Part shown: positions 36,777 through 47,413 of the stretch, piece by piece
Position numbering within the stretch: the first letter of the stretch is position 1
Layout of the letters: every line of letters starts with the position of its first letter
Assembly (NCBI RefSeq): GCF_910592395.1
Contig: NC_088315.1
Location: forward strand, 17,159,808 to 17,223,807
Source: Lineus longissimus
Lineage: Eukaryota; Nemertea; Pilidiophora; Heteronemertea; Lineidae
Length of the DNA stretch: 64,000 nt
Reading direction: 5' to 3'
Notes under the pieces: model-generated
Databases searched by the model: none
What the model saw: only the letters and a program-made list of their open reading frames with translations
Told to the model about the DNA's origin: nothing
Position numbers and translations under genes: made by a program

Positions 36777-38274
36777 ATCTAGCCTCACCCATATAAGATG
36801 ATCGGGTACCAACATTGCCGAGGAGCTGCAATGCTTCCACCAAGCATTTGCAGATGGCATCACTAGTCACGCGCGTCGGTATAGATTCTAAGTTTTGTCG
36901 TCAATGCCGCGTCACTCCCCGGGCGGTTATAAATATTTGAACGCTGGTGAAAAAATCCAGGAAGTGTGAGAAACCACGTGTAAGCAACATAGTATTTGAC
37001 AGCAAACTTGTGGATTGTTGCTTTTCCTCCGAACTGGTAGATCGTTCGAAACAACGGGAGAAGGAACAGGTCTTTGCAACGCAGGCAGTACGAAGGGACG
37101 GAGTTTGATTATTTTCGGCCGTTTTGTTTGCGGACTTAATCGGTGATTGAAACGTACTTCAAAAGACACGCGGTAGATTTTTAGGCCCTTAGGTCACGAG
37201 CGGAAGTAGATTAGAATTACCATGGGCGTGTACAATAAGGTTGGCAACATTTTTAGACAAATTGATACTTTTTATCATTTTACCTTGCAACGTCTATTCA
37301 CCTGTTTTAGCAAAATGAATCTTTGTGGAAATGGGAACTTCTTCGATAACTTTCCACACATTTAAACAGGAACTTGAAAATTTAAAAAATACACGATTTC
37401 AGAACTTCTTGATGGTGAAAGGCAGCCAGGCAGCAATCTAATTTTCAGGTGAAACATCATTTGCGGAAATTTCTCTCAAACATATTTTGAGAAAACTGTC
37501 ATCGAATTTCTGATGTTATTATCAAAAAGGAATCGTTTTCGTCATTTATTTGTGATAGTTAGTTGTGGACTGTGTATTAATTTGCAGTGAGGCAATTAAA
37601 GGGCATAGTTAGCTGAAGTCGTCACTTTTTCAATTAGTGATACCTGCACTACATTTTGAGTCAATCCTTTAAAATAATGAAGTGGGGGCTTTCGATTTTC
37701 TTTGATTGACCAGTTACACGAAAAAGCCAATCATCAAACGTATTTCAAGCCTGAAGTATAAAGGCTCTACAAGAAAAGGTTGTGATTGGATTTTTTCCTG
37801 GAGTTCTCAAGCCCGAAACATAAAGCATAGAATAAAGCGAAGAATGTTGTTCGATTATCTGATGAGTTGAGGTCGACACTCATGCATGTGATTGTAGAAA
37901 GTAGCTCCACTTCCGCTCGATATTACACATAGACGGCAACGTCTATGAGGAAATTTATGATACAGTACGCTGAATGTAAAAACATATATTCGGTGAATGT
38001 CCACAAAAAGGTATTTCATAATTATCATTGACTGCCCAAAAGTTTCGTCATGCACAAGATTCCAAAACTTTTCCAAAAATGTTGTCGTTGAAACCTCATC
38101 GATAGGGTGATAACCAACTCGCAAAGAGAGGTACACAAATATACGATTTTCTACAATTTGTAATATTTTCATTTATAATCAATATTTTTCCTGAACTGTA
38201 TGAAGATGTTTTAAGTCTGTTCAAAATACCAACCTGAATACAAAAAAAACATTGTCCTGGTGTGTGTGTGTGTC

Positions 38275-38312
38275 TGTAACGACCTCTGAAGTTAGGACGA
38301 CGATAAATAATG
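38275..38312 (-). repeat. Remnant of 3' LTR (38 bp)
   Basis: Identical to the first 38 nt of 42221-42335 on the plus strand (tgtaacgacctctgaagtta and on), then directly joined to the integrase coding region. Confidence 0.9.
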
Positions 38313-41300
38313 TACAGGGGAACCCAAGACATTGTCTCTAGGGGTGTTCCTATAGTCCAACAAAGCCAACTGAAAATCTGTGCCATCTTGCCTACACTTC
38401 TTCAGCATGTTTTTAGCAATCTGAACTGACTTTTCTGCTAGGCCATTTGCCTGTGGATTCTTAGCACTGAATGCCTTGATTTCAAACCCCCACTGGGTAC
38501 TGAAATCTTTCATATCACGACTAGTGTACTCCGAGCCAGGATCAGAATACAAAGTCCTGGGGATGCCATGGGTGGCAAAGACTCTTTTCAGTTTGGATAT
38601 AACAACAGGTGCACTATGATCAGGTTTCAGTTCATCCACTTCAAAATACCCAGAATAGTGATCTACAGTCACAAGATAGAAATCATCATCTAGTACAAAC
38701 AAGTCTGATGAAACAGACTGCCATGGTAGAGTTGGCACAGGAGTGCTCATCATCGGCTCTTTCTGCTGTTGACTTCTACTGGCTTGGCACAATGGACATT
38801 TGCTTACAGCTTCTTCAATCTGCTTGTTCATTCCAACCCAAAACAGAACGTCTCTAGCCAGCTGTTTTGATTTGACAATCCCTTGATGCGAACTATGTAT
38901 CAACTCTACCATGACCTTATGCATCTGCTTGGGTACAATGACTCGCTCTCCTTTGAGAGGATACCATCATACACAGTGATCTCTGCCCTATAGTCCCAGT
39001 ATGGCTTCAGAACATTTTCTACCTTGGCTCTGTCATCAGGCCAACCTTTGACAACCTGGTTTCGCAACTTCTGCAACTCAGCATCATTCTCAGTATTTGT
39101 CTTCAACAACTTCAGTTTGGAATCAGAGAAAGCATGTACAGTAGGAATCTCCATAGCACAGACTTGGTAGTCATGCATGTCATCAACTAGGCCTCTGTAG
39201 TGACAATCTTTCAATGGAGCTCGGCTCAGACAATCAGCAACAGGAATATCTTTCCCTGACTTTCCTATCAGTTTGAAACTGTATGGTTGCAATTTCAACA
39301 ACATCTTCTGTAATCTCAAGGGAACTTGTCCCAAGGGTTTCTCAATGATGTGGACAAGAGGCAAATGGTCTGTCTCTACTGTGATGTCATTTCTGCCATA
39401 CAGTAGGTGGTGAAATTTCCTACAAGCAAACACTATGGCCAGAAGCTCTTTTTCAATCTGTGCATATGCTCGTTCAGTCTGAGTCAGGGTTTTAGATGCA
39501 TATGCTATAGGGTGGTCACGTTGCATCAAGACCGCACCGAGGCCCCCCAACGAGGCATCGCAAGAAACCACTATCGGCTCAGTCTTGGAGTAGTAACTCA
39601 TGACCGGGGCTTGTATCAAAGCCGCTTTGAGCTTCTTAAAAGCTTGTCGCTGTGGCTCATCAAAGTGAAATGGCTCTTCAGACCCTTTGCCATCTTGTCT
39701 CTTTTTGACAACCTCTCTCAAGTCACCTGTCACATCAGAGAAGTTAGGAATATACTTGGACAAGTATGTGGCCATTCCTAACAATGTACGCACTTCTTCT
39801 TTACAAGTAGGCTCAGGAAGTTCAACAATGGCTCGAACCTTCTCTGGCGACACAGTCACACCTTCATCAGTTAAAACATGACCAGTGTAATCTACCTCTG
39901 GCTGCGCGAACATGCACTTACTCAACCTGAACGTCAAGTCGTTTTCACGTGCTGTCTCTAGTGTTTTCCTCAGTACTCTACAATGGTGCTCAATGTCACC
40001 TGTGTGCAACAAAATATCATCGAAGATATTGGCGAAGTTTTCCATCCCAGCGAACATTTCTTCTATAGCCCGCTGGTATATCTCTGGAGCAGACTTGACA
40101 CCCATAGGAAGACGTTTGTACATGTAGCGCCCCCAAGGGGTAGAGAAGCAAGTAAGCAGTTGACTCTCATAGTCCAACTGTAGCTGGAAGAAACCTTGAT
40201 TAGCATCAAGTACTGAAAAGTACTTGCTACCCTGAACCTGAGTGAGTACATCTTCAAGTGTTCTAATAGGATGGGTCTCTCTGAGCAAAGCCTTATTCAA
40301 GAACTTTGGATCTATACACACGCGTACTGACTTGCCATCCTTCTTATGCACTACATGCAGTTGACTAAACCAGGGTGTTGGGACACCGGGTGGTACCTTG
40401 GAAATAATGTCATTACTCTCTAGGAAATCTATTTGTTTCTTGGTCATATCTCTCAGAGCTGCTGGTATAGGTCTACTACCATATGACACTGGACCATCTT
40501 TGTACTCTGGATCAATGGACAGATGAAACTCACCAGGTAGCTTGCCAACCCTTTCATCAGGAAACCTGTCTGGAAAGTCCCTAAGTACCTTCAAGATAGG
40601 TTCTGGTACTTTCTCAACATTTGAAATGCGCTTCAGGAATTTGTCATCAAACAATGGCTGGTCTCTGACATGGAATACACGCTTCACTAGGCCTAACCTT
40701 TCACTATCCTTTGCACCAAGAAGATTTGGCACATTGCCAGGTACAACCTCACACTCAATTGAGTGTGTTTCACCCTTCATGATGACATCAAATGTTGTTT
40801 TGCCAACAGGCACTACAGTAGTGTTACCAAAGGCAGTGATGGTAGATGCTGTGGACTTGAGCTGCAGGTGACCATGCTGTTGCATTCTGTCAAAAGAGGT
40901 TTTGGACATGGTGTTGCAATGAGCCTGTGTATCTATTTTCATTCTAATGGCACCACGTCCATTTTCATAGGGAGTATGCAGCAGTACAGTCCAAGCATCA
41001 CCAGCACTGTCTCTAGTAGTTGATCTAGTCTTGATAGAGTATATGTGGAGGGAGTCCATCTCCTCAGTGGGCTCATAATCATATGACCATGACTGTTCTT
41101 CATCATAGTCACATTCACCATCGATGAAACACACGTTCTTTTTCAAGCACTTTCTCTCGAAATGACCATACATGTGGCAATGTCTACACTGTTGATCATA
41201 GGCTGGACACTGTCTAGGGGCATGTTGACGACCACACTTTTGGCATGACCCATGATACTGATTTTGGCTGTGGCTGCGACGTCCACGACCATACCCGCGT

Positions 41301-42019
41301 TGCTGAGCTACTCTTGGGGTTGAGCGTCCACGTCCATGATGTTGACTCGCAGTGGCACCTCCACGGGGATAGTTTGTGTACCCGCGACCCCGTGATCTAG
41401 ATCGACTACCACCACGCCCACGATAGGCTGCGTTCACTTCCTTATCACCAGCAGTGTTGTTATGCTTTTTAAACAACCCTGCACTTTCAGCACGTAGTTC
41501 GAATGTCTGGCACTTTTCAATCGTTTGCTGCAACGTCAGATCCTCGTCCCACAGCTTCTTCCTTAATACTTCGTCTTTGACACCGTTAGAAATCTGAACA
41601 GACATCATTCGGTCCTCTTTGTCACCGAATTCACACAATTTCGCTAGGCGACGCAGGTCAGTGATATAATCTGAAATTGTCTCATTGCTGGCCTGCATCC
41701 GCTTTTGAAACTTGGTAATGTGGCTTTTAACCAGTTTCTTTGGTTCAAAGTACTTATCAAACGCTGAGCAGACCTTGTCGTACTTGTCCTTGTCAGCGTC
41801 TGCTTCGAACACCAGTTCATTTTGAAACACTTTCATGTACTGCTTCCCCATTTGATACAGCAAGAGGGACACCTTCTGTTTCTGTGCTGCTGTTCCTTGC
41901 CCACTAGCAAGGAAATATAGATCTAGTTCGTCCTTGTATTCTCTCCATGAAGTGGCGAGCACTCCCATGTCGTGAGAGGCGGGGATGAACTTAGGGGGAA
42001 GTATTCCCTGAACGGCCAT
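38292..42019 (-). pseudogene. Gypsy gag-pol polyprotein, frameshifted and C-terminally truncated
   Basis: A 1037-codon frame (38906-42019) begins MAVQGILPPKF and contains gag, an Arg/Gly-rich stretch, two CCHC-like knuckles (CQKCGRQH..., CRHCHMYGHFERKC), a protease site reading DTQA rather than DTGA/DSGA, reverse transcriptase with FDDIL at the catalytic site, and RNase H (SCDASLGGLGAVL). A frameshift near 38950 moves into the integrase frame (38292-38924): H2C2 zinc region with CPLCQAS, then the catalytic D in SDLFVLDD/TVDHYSG, D in YSDPGSEYTS and E in NGLAEKSVQ. It ends in LTR sequence. Gag and pol in one frame suggests mag-like Gypsy lineages. Not competent as it stands. Confidence 0.88.
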
Positions 42020-42202
42020 TTTGGATTCTGCTGTGGTGAATGTTCAAATGCACTACGAATGTACAACGATGTTCTCGGGCACTGATCTTGCCTCGACTAA
42101 AATCAGGCGGCACGCATAAATGTCAATAGGGGAAATCGAGTTTCTGACTTCTATTGATTCACCGATACTCTGCCTTTCTTTTCATGTCCTTGATTTGCGA
42201 AT

Positions 42203-42220
42203 CCCACTTCTAGGACACCA
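42203..42220 (-). promoter_or_regulatory. Gypsy primer-binding site
   Basis: Directly next to the 5' LTR, the minus strand reads TGGTGTCCTAGAAGTGGG. TGG matches the CCA end of a tRNA; the rest resembles the 3' end of a leucine tRNA with a small insertion. Confidence 0.65.
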
Positions 42221-42335
42221 TGTAACGACCTCTGAAGTTAGGACGACGATAAATAATGGCCAACATAAGACACGAGTTGCGACTGACCCCGGAACTACTT
42301 TATTATAATGATGTATCAATACGCAATACACTACA
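42221..42335 (-). repeat. Gypsy 5' LTR, 115 bp
   Basis: Unusually short LTR. On the minus strand it begins TGTAGTG, has AATAAA near its first third and ends GTTACA. Confidence 0.85.
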
Positions 42336-42376
42336 GTGTCTCGAACAAAATGTCGCTATTTTGTCAAGTCTCGGTT

Positions 42377-42541
42377 AGTAATAGGGAAACGCATGTACGA
42401 CTATCTACGACTATTCCTGGAAACGTGGCCAAAAAACTTTGTTGTCATGCAAAACCTACCAAAAACGTAACATAACTTCGTTTTCTTGCCAAAACCTACC
42501 AAAATACGTAACATGGATAAAATGACAAGTTTCCTATTACT
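42377..42541. repeat. Inverted repeat at the Polinton left end
   Basis: agtaatagggaaac (42377) and gtttcctattact (42529-42541) are inverted with a single-base indel. Between them gcaaaacctaccaaaa-acgtaacat occurs twice in tandem (about 42450 and 42489). Two small hairpins follow: ttatccca/tgggataa and ttatca/tgataa (42545-42585). Confidence 0.7.
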
Positions 42542-42631
42542 GACTTATCCCACTGGGATAAAAATTTATCATGCCGTGATAAGTTTACGCCCGTTCCATC
42601 ATCCACAACTAAAACCCGTCTTCATATGTGG

Positions 42632-42712
42632 CCTTCGCCGGGAAACGAACCCACGCCAAATCCTAACCTCAGGTGTGGAAGCTCCATGCTTTACACACTC
42701 GGCCATTGAACC
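42632..42712 (-). tRNA. tRNA-like relic (type II, Leu/Ser-like)
   Basis: The minus strand has a good A box (TGGCCGAGTGTG at 42705-42694) and a B box (GGGTTCGTTTCCC at 42652-42640) with the longer spacing of a tRNA with a variable arm. Acceptor and anticodon stems are not convincing, so it is a pseudogene or SINE head inside the Polinton rather than a working tRNA. Confidence 0.4.
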
Positions 42713-42826
42713 TTTCTACTACATCAATGACAGTTAGGCCTATTTAAGGTAACACCTATTTAACAGTAATTGCGCCAGTGCTGCCATCTTCTAACTTTTG
42801 ACCTAACCAAAATTCAAGTAAAATAA

Positions 42827-44191
42827 ATGTATTACCCATTGGCAACTAAACATAAGAATACGTTTACATTTGACTTCTATGACTTTGATGCCTATGTTAC
42901 TGCTAACAGTTTTTTCAAAGTACAAGAAAGTGATATCACGCCAGGGTTTTTAAAATTGAAAAACAGAGATGATTGTCTTAGACTTGAAAAAAAACCACTG
43001 ATGTTCTACCAGAATCAGTTTAACATGGCCGTCTGGTTCGCGACAACTGGATGTGGCATTTCACTCGAGCACCTTAACAGCAGCAATGAAATGATCAGAT
43101 CATTTTACAGGTTCCACACCTACTATCAAATCAGAAAAATTATGAAGAACCTTGATATCCCCATTTTGGGAGAAAGCAATTTCAACGAATCAAAAAATAA
43201 CATAAACCGTAGGAAACTAGGCGAGTTACTAAGTGAGTTTGGCTTAAAAGACGAATTTGATTTTTCAGTGTTTGCAAACAATTACGGATGGACTTCCTGG
43301 AGTGTACCGGATTACAATCCAAACATAACTGATCCTGGCTATTACATCGATAATTCGAAAATCAATTTCTTTTTAATGCAAGTTCACGAGAATAGAATGC
43401 CCTCGATGTTTAAATCTGATTGGGACGCTGGTATGTCTAATTTTAAGTACCCAGATATCTTCATCAAGGATCATGTCAGGAGACACAAGAATGTATTTGA
43501 TGTCATTACACAGAAACCATGTCAAACATACCAACAATTCATGACTCTTAAGTCCTCAGGTTTCTCGAATACAGGGATAGAAAGATTGAATGATTCCATC
43601 AGAACATATGTTTACTGTATACTGGGATCACAGGCCCTCACTAGAACCCCGATTACTGGACAGCCAGGAACAGAGTTAGACGCACATAAGGAATTCATCA
43701 AGCTGCTAAGTGTTTCAATTGAACAGCATGTGGATATCCCTACCTCAATTGCTAGATACCAGAAAGCACTGTCGGACACTCACACACGGTTAGACTATGT
43801 AATTGCCCCAGGCCTGTACATCATAGGGTCTGACATGATACTCAAGATCGGTAAGATCGAGAATTACAATAACGATATTCTGGTAGCAACTAAACACTTG
43901 AAGCCTGGTAAGAATGACATTAACAATGAAAAGACTATCCCTCCTCCATTGATGCAAGGTCAAACTTCTAAGAAGATAAGGGTTAAGACAACAACTACTA
44001 CCGCACCCAAAGAGCTAAGCACTGTTAAACATGATGAGATTAAAAAGACTGCTGTAACAAGTAAGACTGACGCAACCGGTAGACCTGATGTGTCCAGTAG
44101 GCCTGATCTGCTAAGACTGCTGTGCCCAATAAGACTGATGATACCCATGAAACAATCAAGTTTTTACTCTATGCTGTTGTTGGCAGTTTAA
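42827..44191 (+). CDS. Polinton protein of unknown role, 454 aa
   Basis: First gene of element 1, start in the context aataaATG. It is predicted soluble for most of its length, with no catalytic motif I recognise. The C-terminal third becomes low-complexity (KTTTTTAPKEL, repeated DATGRPDVSSRPD). The last about 25 codons look out of frame: another frame ends with a hydrophobic, membrane-spanning stretch and a TAA at 44209-44211, directly against the next ATG, so a frameshift near 44120 is likely. Its position before capsid genes suggests a structural role, possibly one of the large uncharacterised Polinton proteins. No counterpart is seen in element 2. Confidence 0.6.
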   Translation: MYYPLATKHKNTFTFDFYDFDAYVTANSFFKVQESDITPGFLKLKNRDDCLRLEKKPLMFYQNQFNMAVWFATTGCGISLEHLNSSNEMIRSFYRFHTYYQIRKIMKNLDIPILGESNFNESKNNINRRKLGELLSEFGLKDEFDFSVFANNYGWTSWSVPDYNPNITDPGYYIDNSKINFFLMQVHENRMPSMFKSDWDAGMSNFKYPDIFIKDHVRRHKNVFDVITQKPCQTYQQFMTLKSSGFSNTGIERLNDSIRTYVYCILGSQALTRTPITGQPGTELDAHKEFIKLLSVSIEQHVDIPTSIARYQKALSDTHTRLDYVIAPGLYIIGSDMILKIGKIENYNNDILVATKHLKPGKNDINNEKTIPPPLMQGQTSKKIRVKTTTTTAPKELSTVKHDEIKKTAVTSKTDATGRPDVSSRPDLLRLLCPIRLMIPMKQSSFYSMLLLAV

Positions 44192-44211
44192 TTCTTATTA
44201 CTGTAAAGTAA

Positions 44212-45769
44212 ATGGATGAAGGAGGAGAAATACTCCAAATGGATGAGGTGCCGGATCATCAGTTTTTAGAAGCAAACAGTAGAACTGCTGAACCACCAAT
44301 AAGTATGTCAGAATTTGATGAAGGAGTAACTTACAACACAGGTACTAGTATCTTAACTGATGAAACTTCGTTTTCGACACCAGATAGACCAAGAAGTATT
44401 GTCCCTGAATTGATGGGAAAGGAGTTAAATTACACTGAAGTAGAGGATAAACTTGATAAAGCATTGACTAAAGCAAATAAACTAGGTAAAGATGCATTGA
44501 GAGTAACAAAATGGAATTATGACAAGAACAAATTGAGTAATCTTGCACCACACATTGTGTACGATGAAAACAAACTTTATTACAATCCGACAACAAATTA
44601 TGAAGTTAATTTGATAATTAACAAATTTGAAAACAAAAATCTTTTTAACCATCATAATAAGGATGGAACCGTTATCAAGTTAATTCCTTTAACGAAAGAG
44701 AATGATGCTTTCTTTGCTGAATCAGTTTTAAAGAGTAAGTTTGGTACTAATTTTGTTAATTATTTAAAAGGTATGATAGAACCTGGCCCAGAATCAAGGC
44801 CAACAGAGGCAACTGCAATGCCTAACATGGAAGGTCATTCAACAAGAAGGGAAACTCAATATGTAACCACTGAAACACAGACAGTAATTAATGAGGTTAA
44901 CACTTCATCTAAACCCATAGATAAGTTGATAGATGCGACTGACCAAGAATTAAGTGCATTAGGTTTTACAGATAACGCTTTGAGAGAACTTAGAGGGTTA
45001 AAACAAGCTGGGGATGATCTTGCAGCAGTTAAGAGGGAGAAAGATATGAAAATAGCTAATCTAGAAGAAGAACTTAGCAATCTAGCAAGAGACTATGTTA
45101 ACCTAGAAGAAACACATAGAAATATAAAAAGAGAATATGTTAACTATGTAGAAGAACATTTGAACGAAAATGAAGAATAGAAAAGGAAGATCTAAGAATA
45201 GAAAAGGAAGATCTAAGAATAGAAATTGAGAAAGTGAAAGAGAAACTGAATAGAGAACGTGTCAAGGTATTTGAATTAGACACCGAAGCTGAAAGCAGTG
45301 CAAAAAGACTGAAACGTTTGATCACTGATGTCTTGAAGAAACCAGATTCAGTGATTTCACTCAAGGACAGAATCAAGTTACCTTTTAAGATTGAAGGCCT
45401 TACAATTGCTGCAATAGTCACTGCAGTGACCATGATACTGAGCGCTTTAGGTCTGGTATCAGTAATGCTTTGAAACCTGTGCCTAAACCAGGACCACCAA
45501 CTCCTACGCCACCAAGTCCTACGCCACCATCAATTCCAGATAAAGTGAAAGAAGGCCTCAAGAAGTTAGCTGAATGGCTAAAAGAACTGGCCAAGAAATC
45601 AGCTGCGGCTTTACCTGGAATTATCGGTTCTATTGTCTCATTTCTCCTGAAAACAGTTGGTGCAGTTGTTGGATTCATGGCCGAAAATCTAGTCATTCTA
45701 GTGATTGTTGTTGTTAGCTCCATAATTTATGGTTTAATAGAAGGTGTTAAAGCTTTCAAGTCAAATTAA
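44212..45769 (+). pseudogene. Coiled-coil, proline-rich membrane protein (broken in three frames)
   Basis: Three consecutive frames appear to be one gene. The first (44212-45180) has an acidic start and a C-terminal coiled coil. The second (45234-45473) is a basic amphipathic stretch and a hydrophobic segment (LTIAAIVTAVTMILSALGL). The third (45470-45769) has a PTPTPPSPTPPS hinge, a Lys/Ala helix, AALPGIIGSIVSFLL and a final transmembrane helix. A tandem duplication (aatagaaaaggaagatctaag, 45176-45222) lies at the first break. From memory, proteins with this Pro-hinge plus double membrane segment recur next to Polintons in aquatic invertebrates; function unknown. Confidence 0.55.
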
Positions 45770-45851
45770 AGCTTTAAAGTCACATTAAAGCTGTTAAGTC
45801 AGCGATGAAATGATCAAATTAATGATTGATTTTTCAAGTAAATTAAATAGA

Positions 45852-47095
45852 ATGACAACTGGAGTACTGCTCAACACTGAAAGGAGTCATAAGATTCCAC
45901 TTGGATTAAAGGCCGAGAGAAATCATCACATTATCACACACAATCCGTCTTCTGCTAATCCAAAAGAAACATTGTACATTAGAATACCTGCTTTAAGAGA
46001 AAATACATTCTTTGTACCCATAACTCTTTTTCTGTCAGCTGATGTCACCATTTCTGGTGATTCCAAGAACAGCGTGGTTAACAATCTAGGCAGAAACCTG
46101 TTATCCAAGATGGTTATTAAGTGGGGAACGGAACAGATATTTGATCTCAATGAATACGGTCATTATTCGACTTTTAAAGATTTGTGGTTAACACTGTAGG
46201 AGGAACGGAACGACAGGGTTTTTCAAGGTATTCAGTCAGAAAATCTTAGAAAGTTGAGATCAGGTGTGGCAGAAGCCGACGTTACCGGTGAAACCAGCGA
46301 TGAGAAATTGGAACCGAGTACAAGATACCATTAGATTTTGAACTATTTTTCAACTATGCTCCATTTTACAAGTTTCCAATTCAAGAGGATGTGATCATCG
46401 AGATTACGTTAGCGCCAAAGGAGGAGATCATCGTTACCAGCACTACTGCAAACATGAATTACAAACTTGAAAATATCAGTTTTGAATATGACACTGTAAC
46501 TAACAAGGGATTACCCAATACGCTTACAAACAAGTACAATTCAGGTTTCTCCATCTATTACGACTGGGTAGATCACTTCAAAACTGTCAACGTAACGTCC
46601 AATGAAACGCTGATCAACGAGAACATCAATTTTCCTCGAATGTCCATAAAAGGACTATTACTTCTCTTCATCTCTGATTACACTGATGGTTCAAGAGATT
46701 CTGAAAAGTTTGAAAATCCTAACATCACAAAAGTGCAAATAACCATCGAAGGAGTTGCTAATCAGGTGTTTCCAGAAGGAATGAGAATGCTAGATCAATG
46801 GGATGAGATCAAGAAACACTTCATGACCGAAGACTTAAAGAAAACTTACGACTGCAACATGTCTATGAAAAAGTAATATGGAGACTCGAATAACTAGGGG
46901 CTTTGGTTGGACCTGAGAACTACAGAAGACAACAGATTACACGGATCGGGCAAAAAGCTTCAAAACACTAAAGATGGTATTCAATTGTCGATAACAAAAG
47001 AATCTGGAAAGGGACCATACAAAATGCACATATTTGTGGTTTCTGACGCTCAAGTTAACATTCAAAATTCACAAATTGTTTCCTTGCAACATTAA
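45852..47095 (+). pseudogene. Polinton major capsid-like protein, copy 1 (degraded)
   Basis: Orthologous along its length to the copy at 59850-61106. It begins MTTGVLLNTERSHK in the context aatagaATG. Breaks: TAG at 46197-46199, a frame change before 46391, TAA at 46874-46876 and TAG near 46894. The body is beta-rich with capsid-like segments (LYIRIPALREN, SADVTISGDSKN, KTVNVTSNETLIN, RLHGSGKKLQNT, HIFVVSDAQVNIQN). The capsid call rests on size, beta composition and position before penton and packaging ATPase. It would form hexameric capsomers if the double-jelly-roll assignment is right. Confidence 0.65.
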
Positions 47096-47160
47096 GATTG
47101 TTTCCTTGCAACATTAAGATTGTTTGACTGCAACATTAAGATTATTTTACAGTTAAATAA

Positions 47161-47397
47161 ATGGAAACACCAGGAAAGAAGGAAATCATCAATACACTGT
47201 ATCAAAGTGTGTTATTGTCAATGGCAACAATTGGTTACTCTTATTTACTTAAGAGATTATTGAAAATTACCATTGGCCCGCCAAGTCAGGCAAACTTAGA
47301 AGAGATTCTGAAACTTGGCGGAATTGTAGCAGTCAGTAATTTAACATTGGAATACTTTTACGATCAAGGTATTTTACCAAGAAACATAATCAAGTAG
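47161..47397 (+). CDS. Small Polinton membrane protein, copy 1 (78 aa)
   Basis: One hydrophobic segment near residues 12-30 (QSVLLSMATIGYSYLL), then PPSQANLEEILKLGG and a second weak hydrophobic stretch. The frame is intact in both elements and sits between capsid and penton-like genes. Strong conservation of such a small protein suggests a virion or assembly role; unknown. Start in aataaATGG. Confidence 0.65.
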   Translation: METPGKKEIINTLYQSVLLSMATIGYSYLLKRLLKITIGPPSQANLEEILKLGGIVAVSNLTLEYFYDQGILPRNIIK

Positions 47398-47413
47398 AAT
47401 TTAAGTGCAATAA

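Larger units (their letters stand above)
38275..42335 (-). mobile_element. Ty3/Gypsy LTR retrotransposon with GTGTC target duplication
   Basis: Minus orientation. The 5-bp target GTGTC is duplicated at 38270-38274 and 42336-42340, and segmental copy A has a single uninterrupted gtgtc in the same context (about 27142-27146). Ends are TGTA...TACA. Order 5' to 3': 115 bp LTR, primer site, fused gag-pol, then a deletion that removed the end of integrase, the polypurine tract and most of the 3' LTR. Confidence 0.92.
27728..42376. repeat. Segmental duplication, copy B
   Basis: Counterpart of 17645-27183, enlarged by insertions: a mosaic block about 30850-33505, the element 35952-36776, a Gypsy retrotransposon 38275-42335 and the Polinton beginning at 42377. 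Gene-less parts (27730-33527, 34739-38274) contain duplicated non-coding DNA plus the listed elements. A 12-nt G run lies near 30519 and a TATATA tract near 32783-32805. Confidence 0.85.

Noticed and set aside
42627-42712. Functional tRNA gene
   Set aside because: Boxes are good but stems do not pair convincingly, so it is listed only as a relic.
47081-47150. Possible CRISPR-like repeat array
   Set aside because: Only two to three adjacent copies of a gene-junction duplication without spacers; eukaryotic context.
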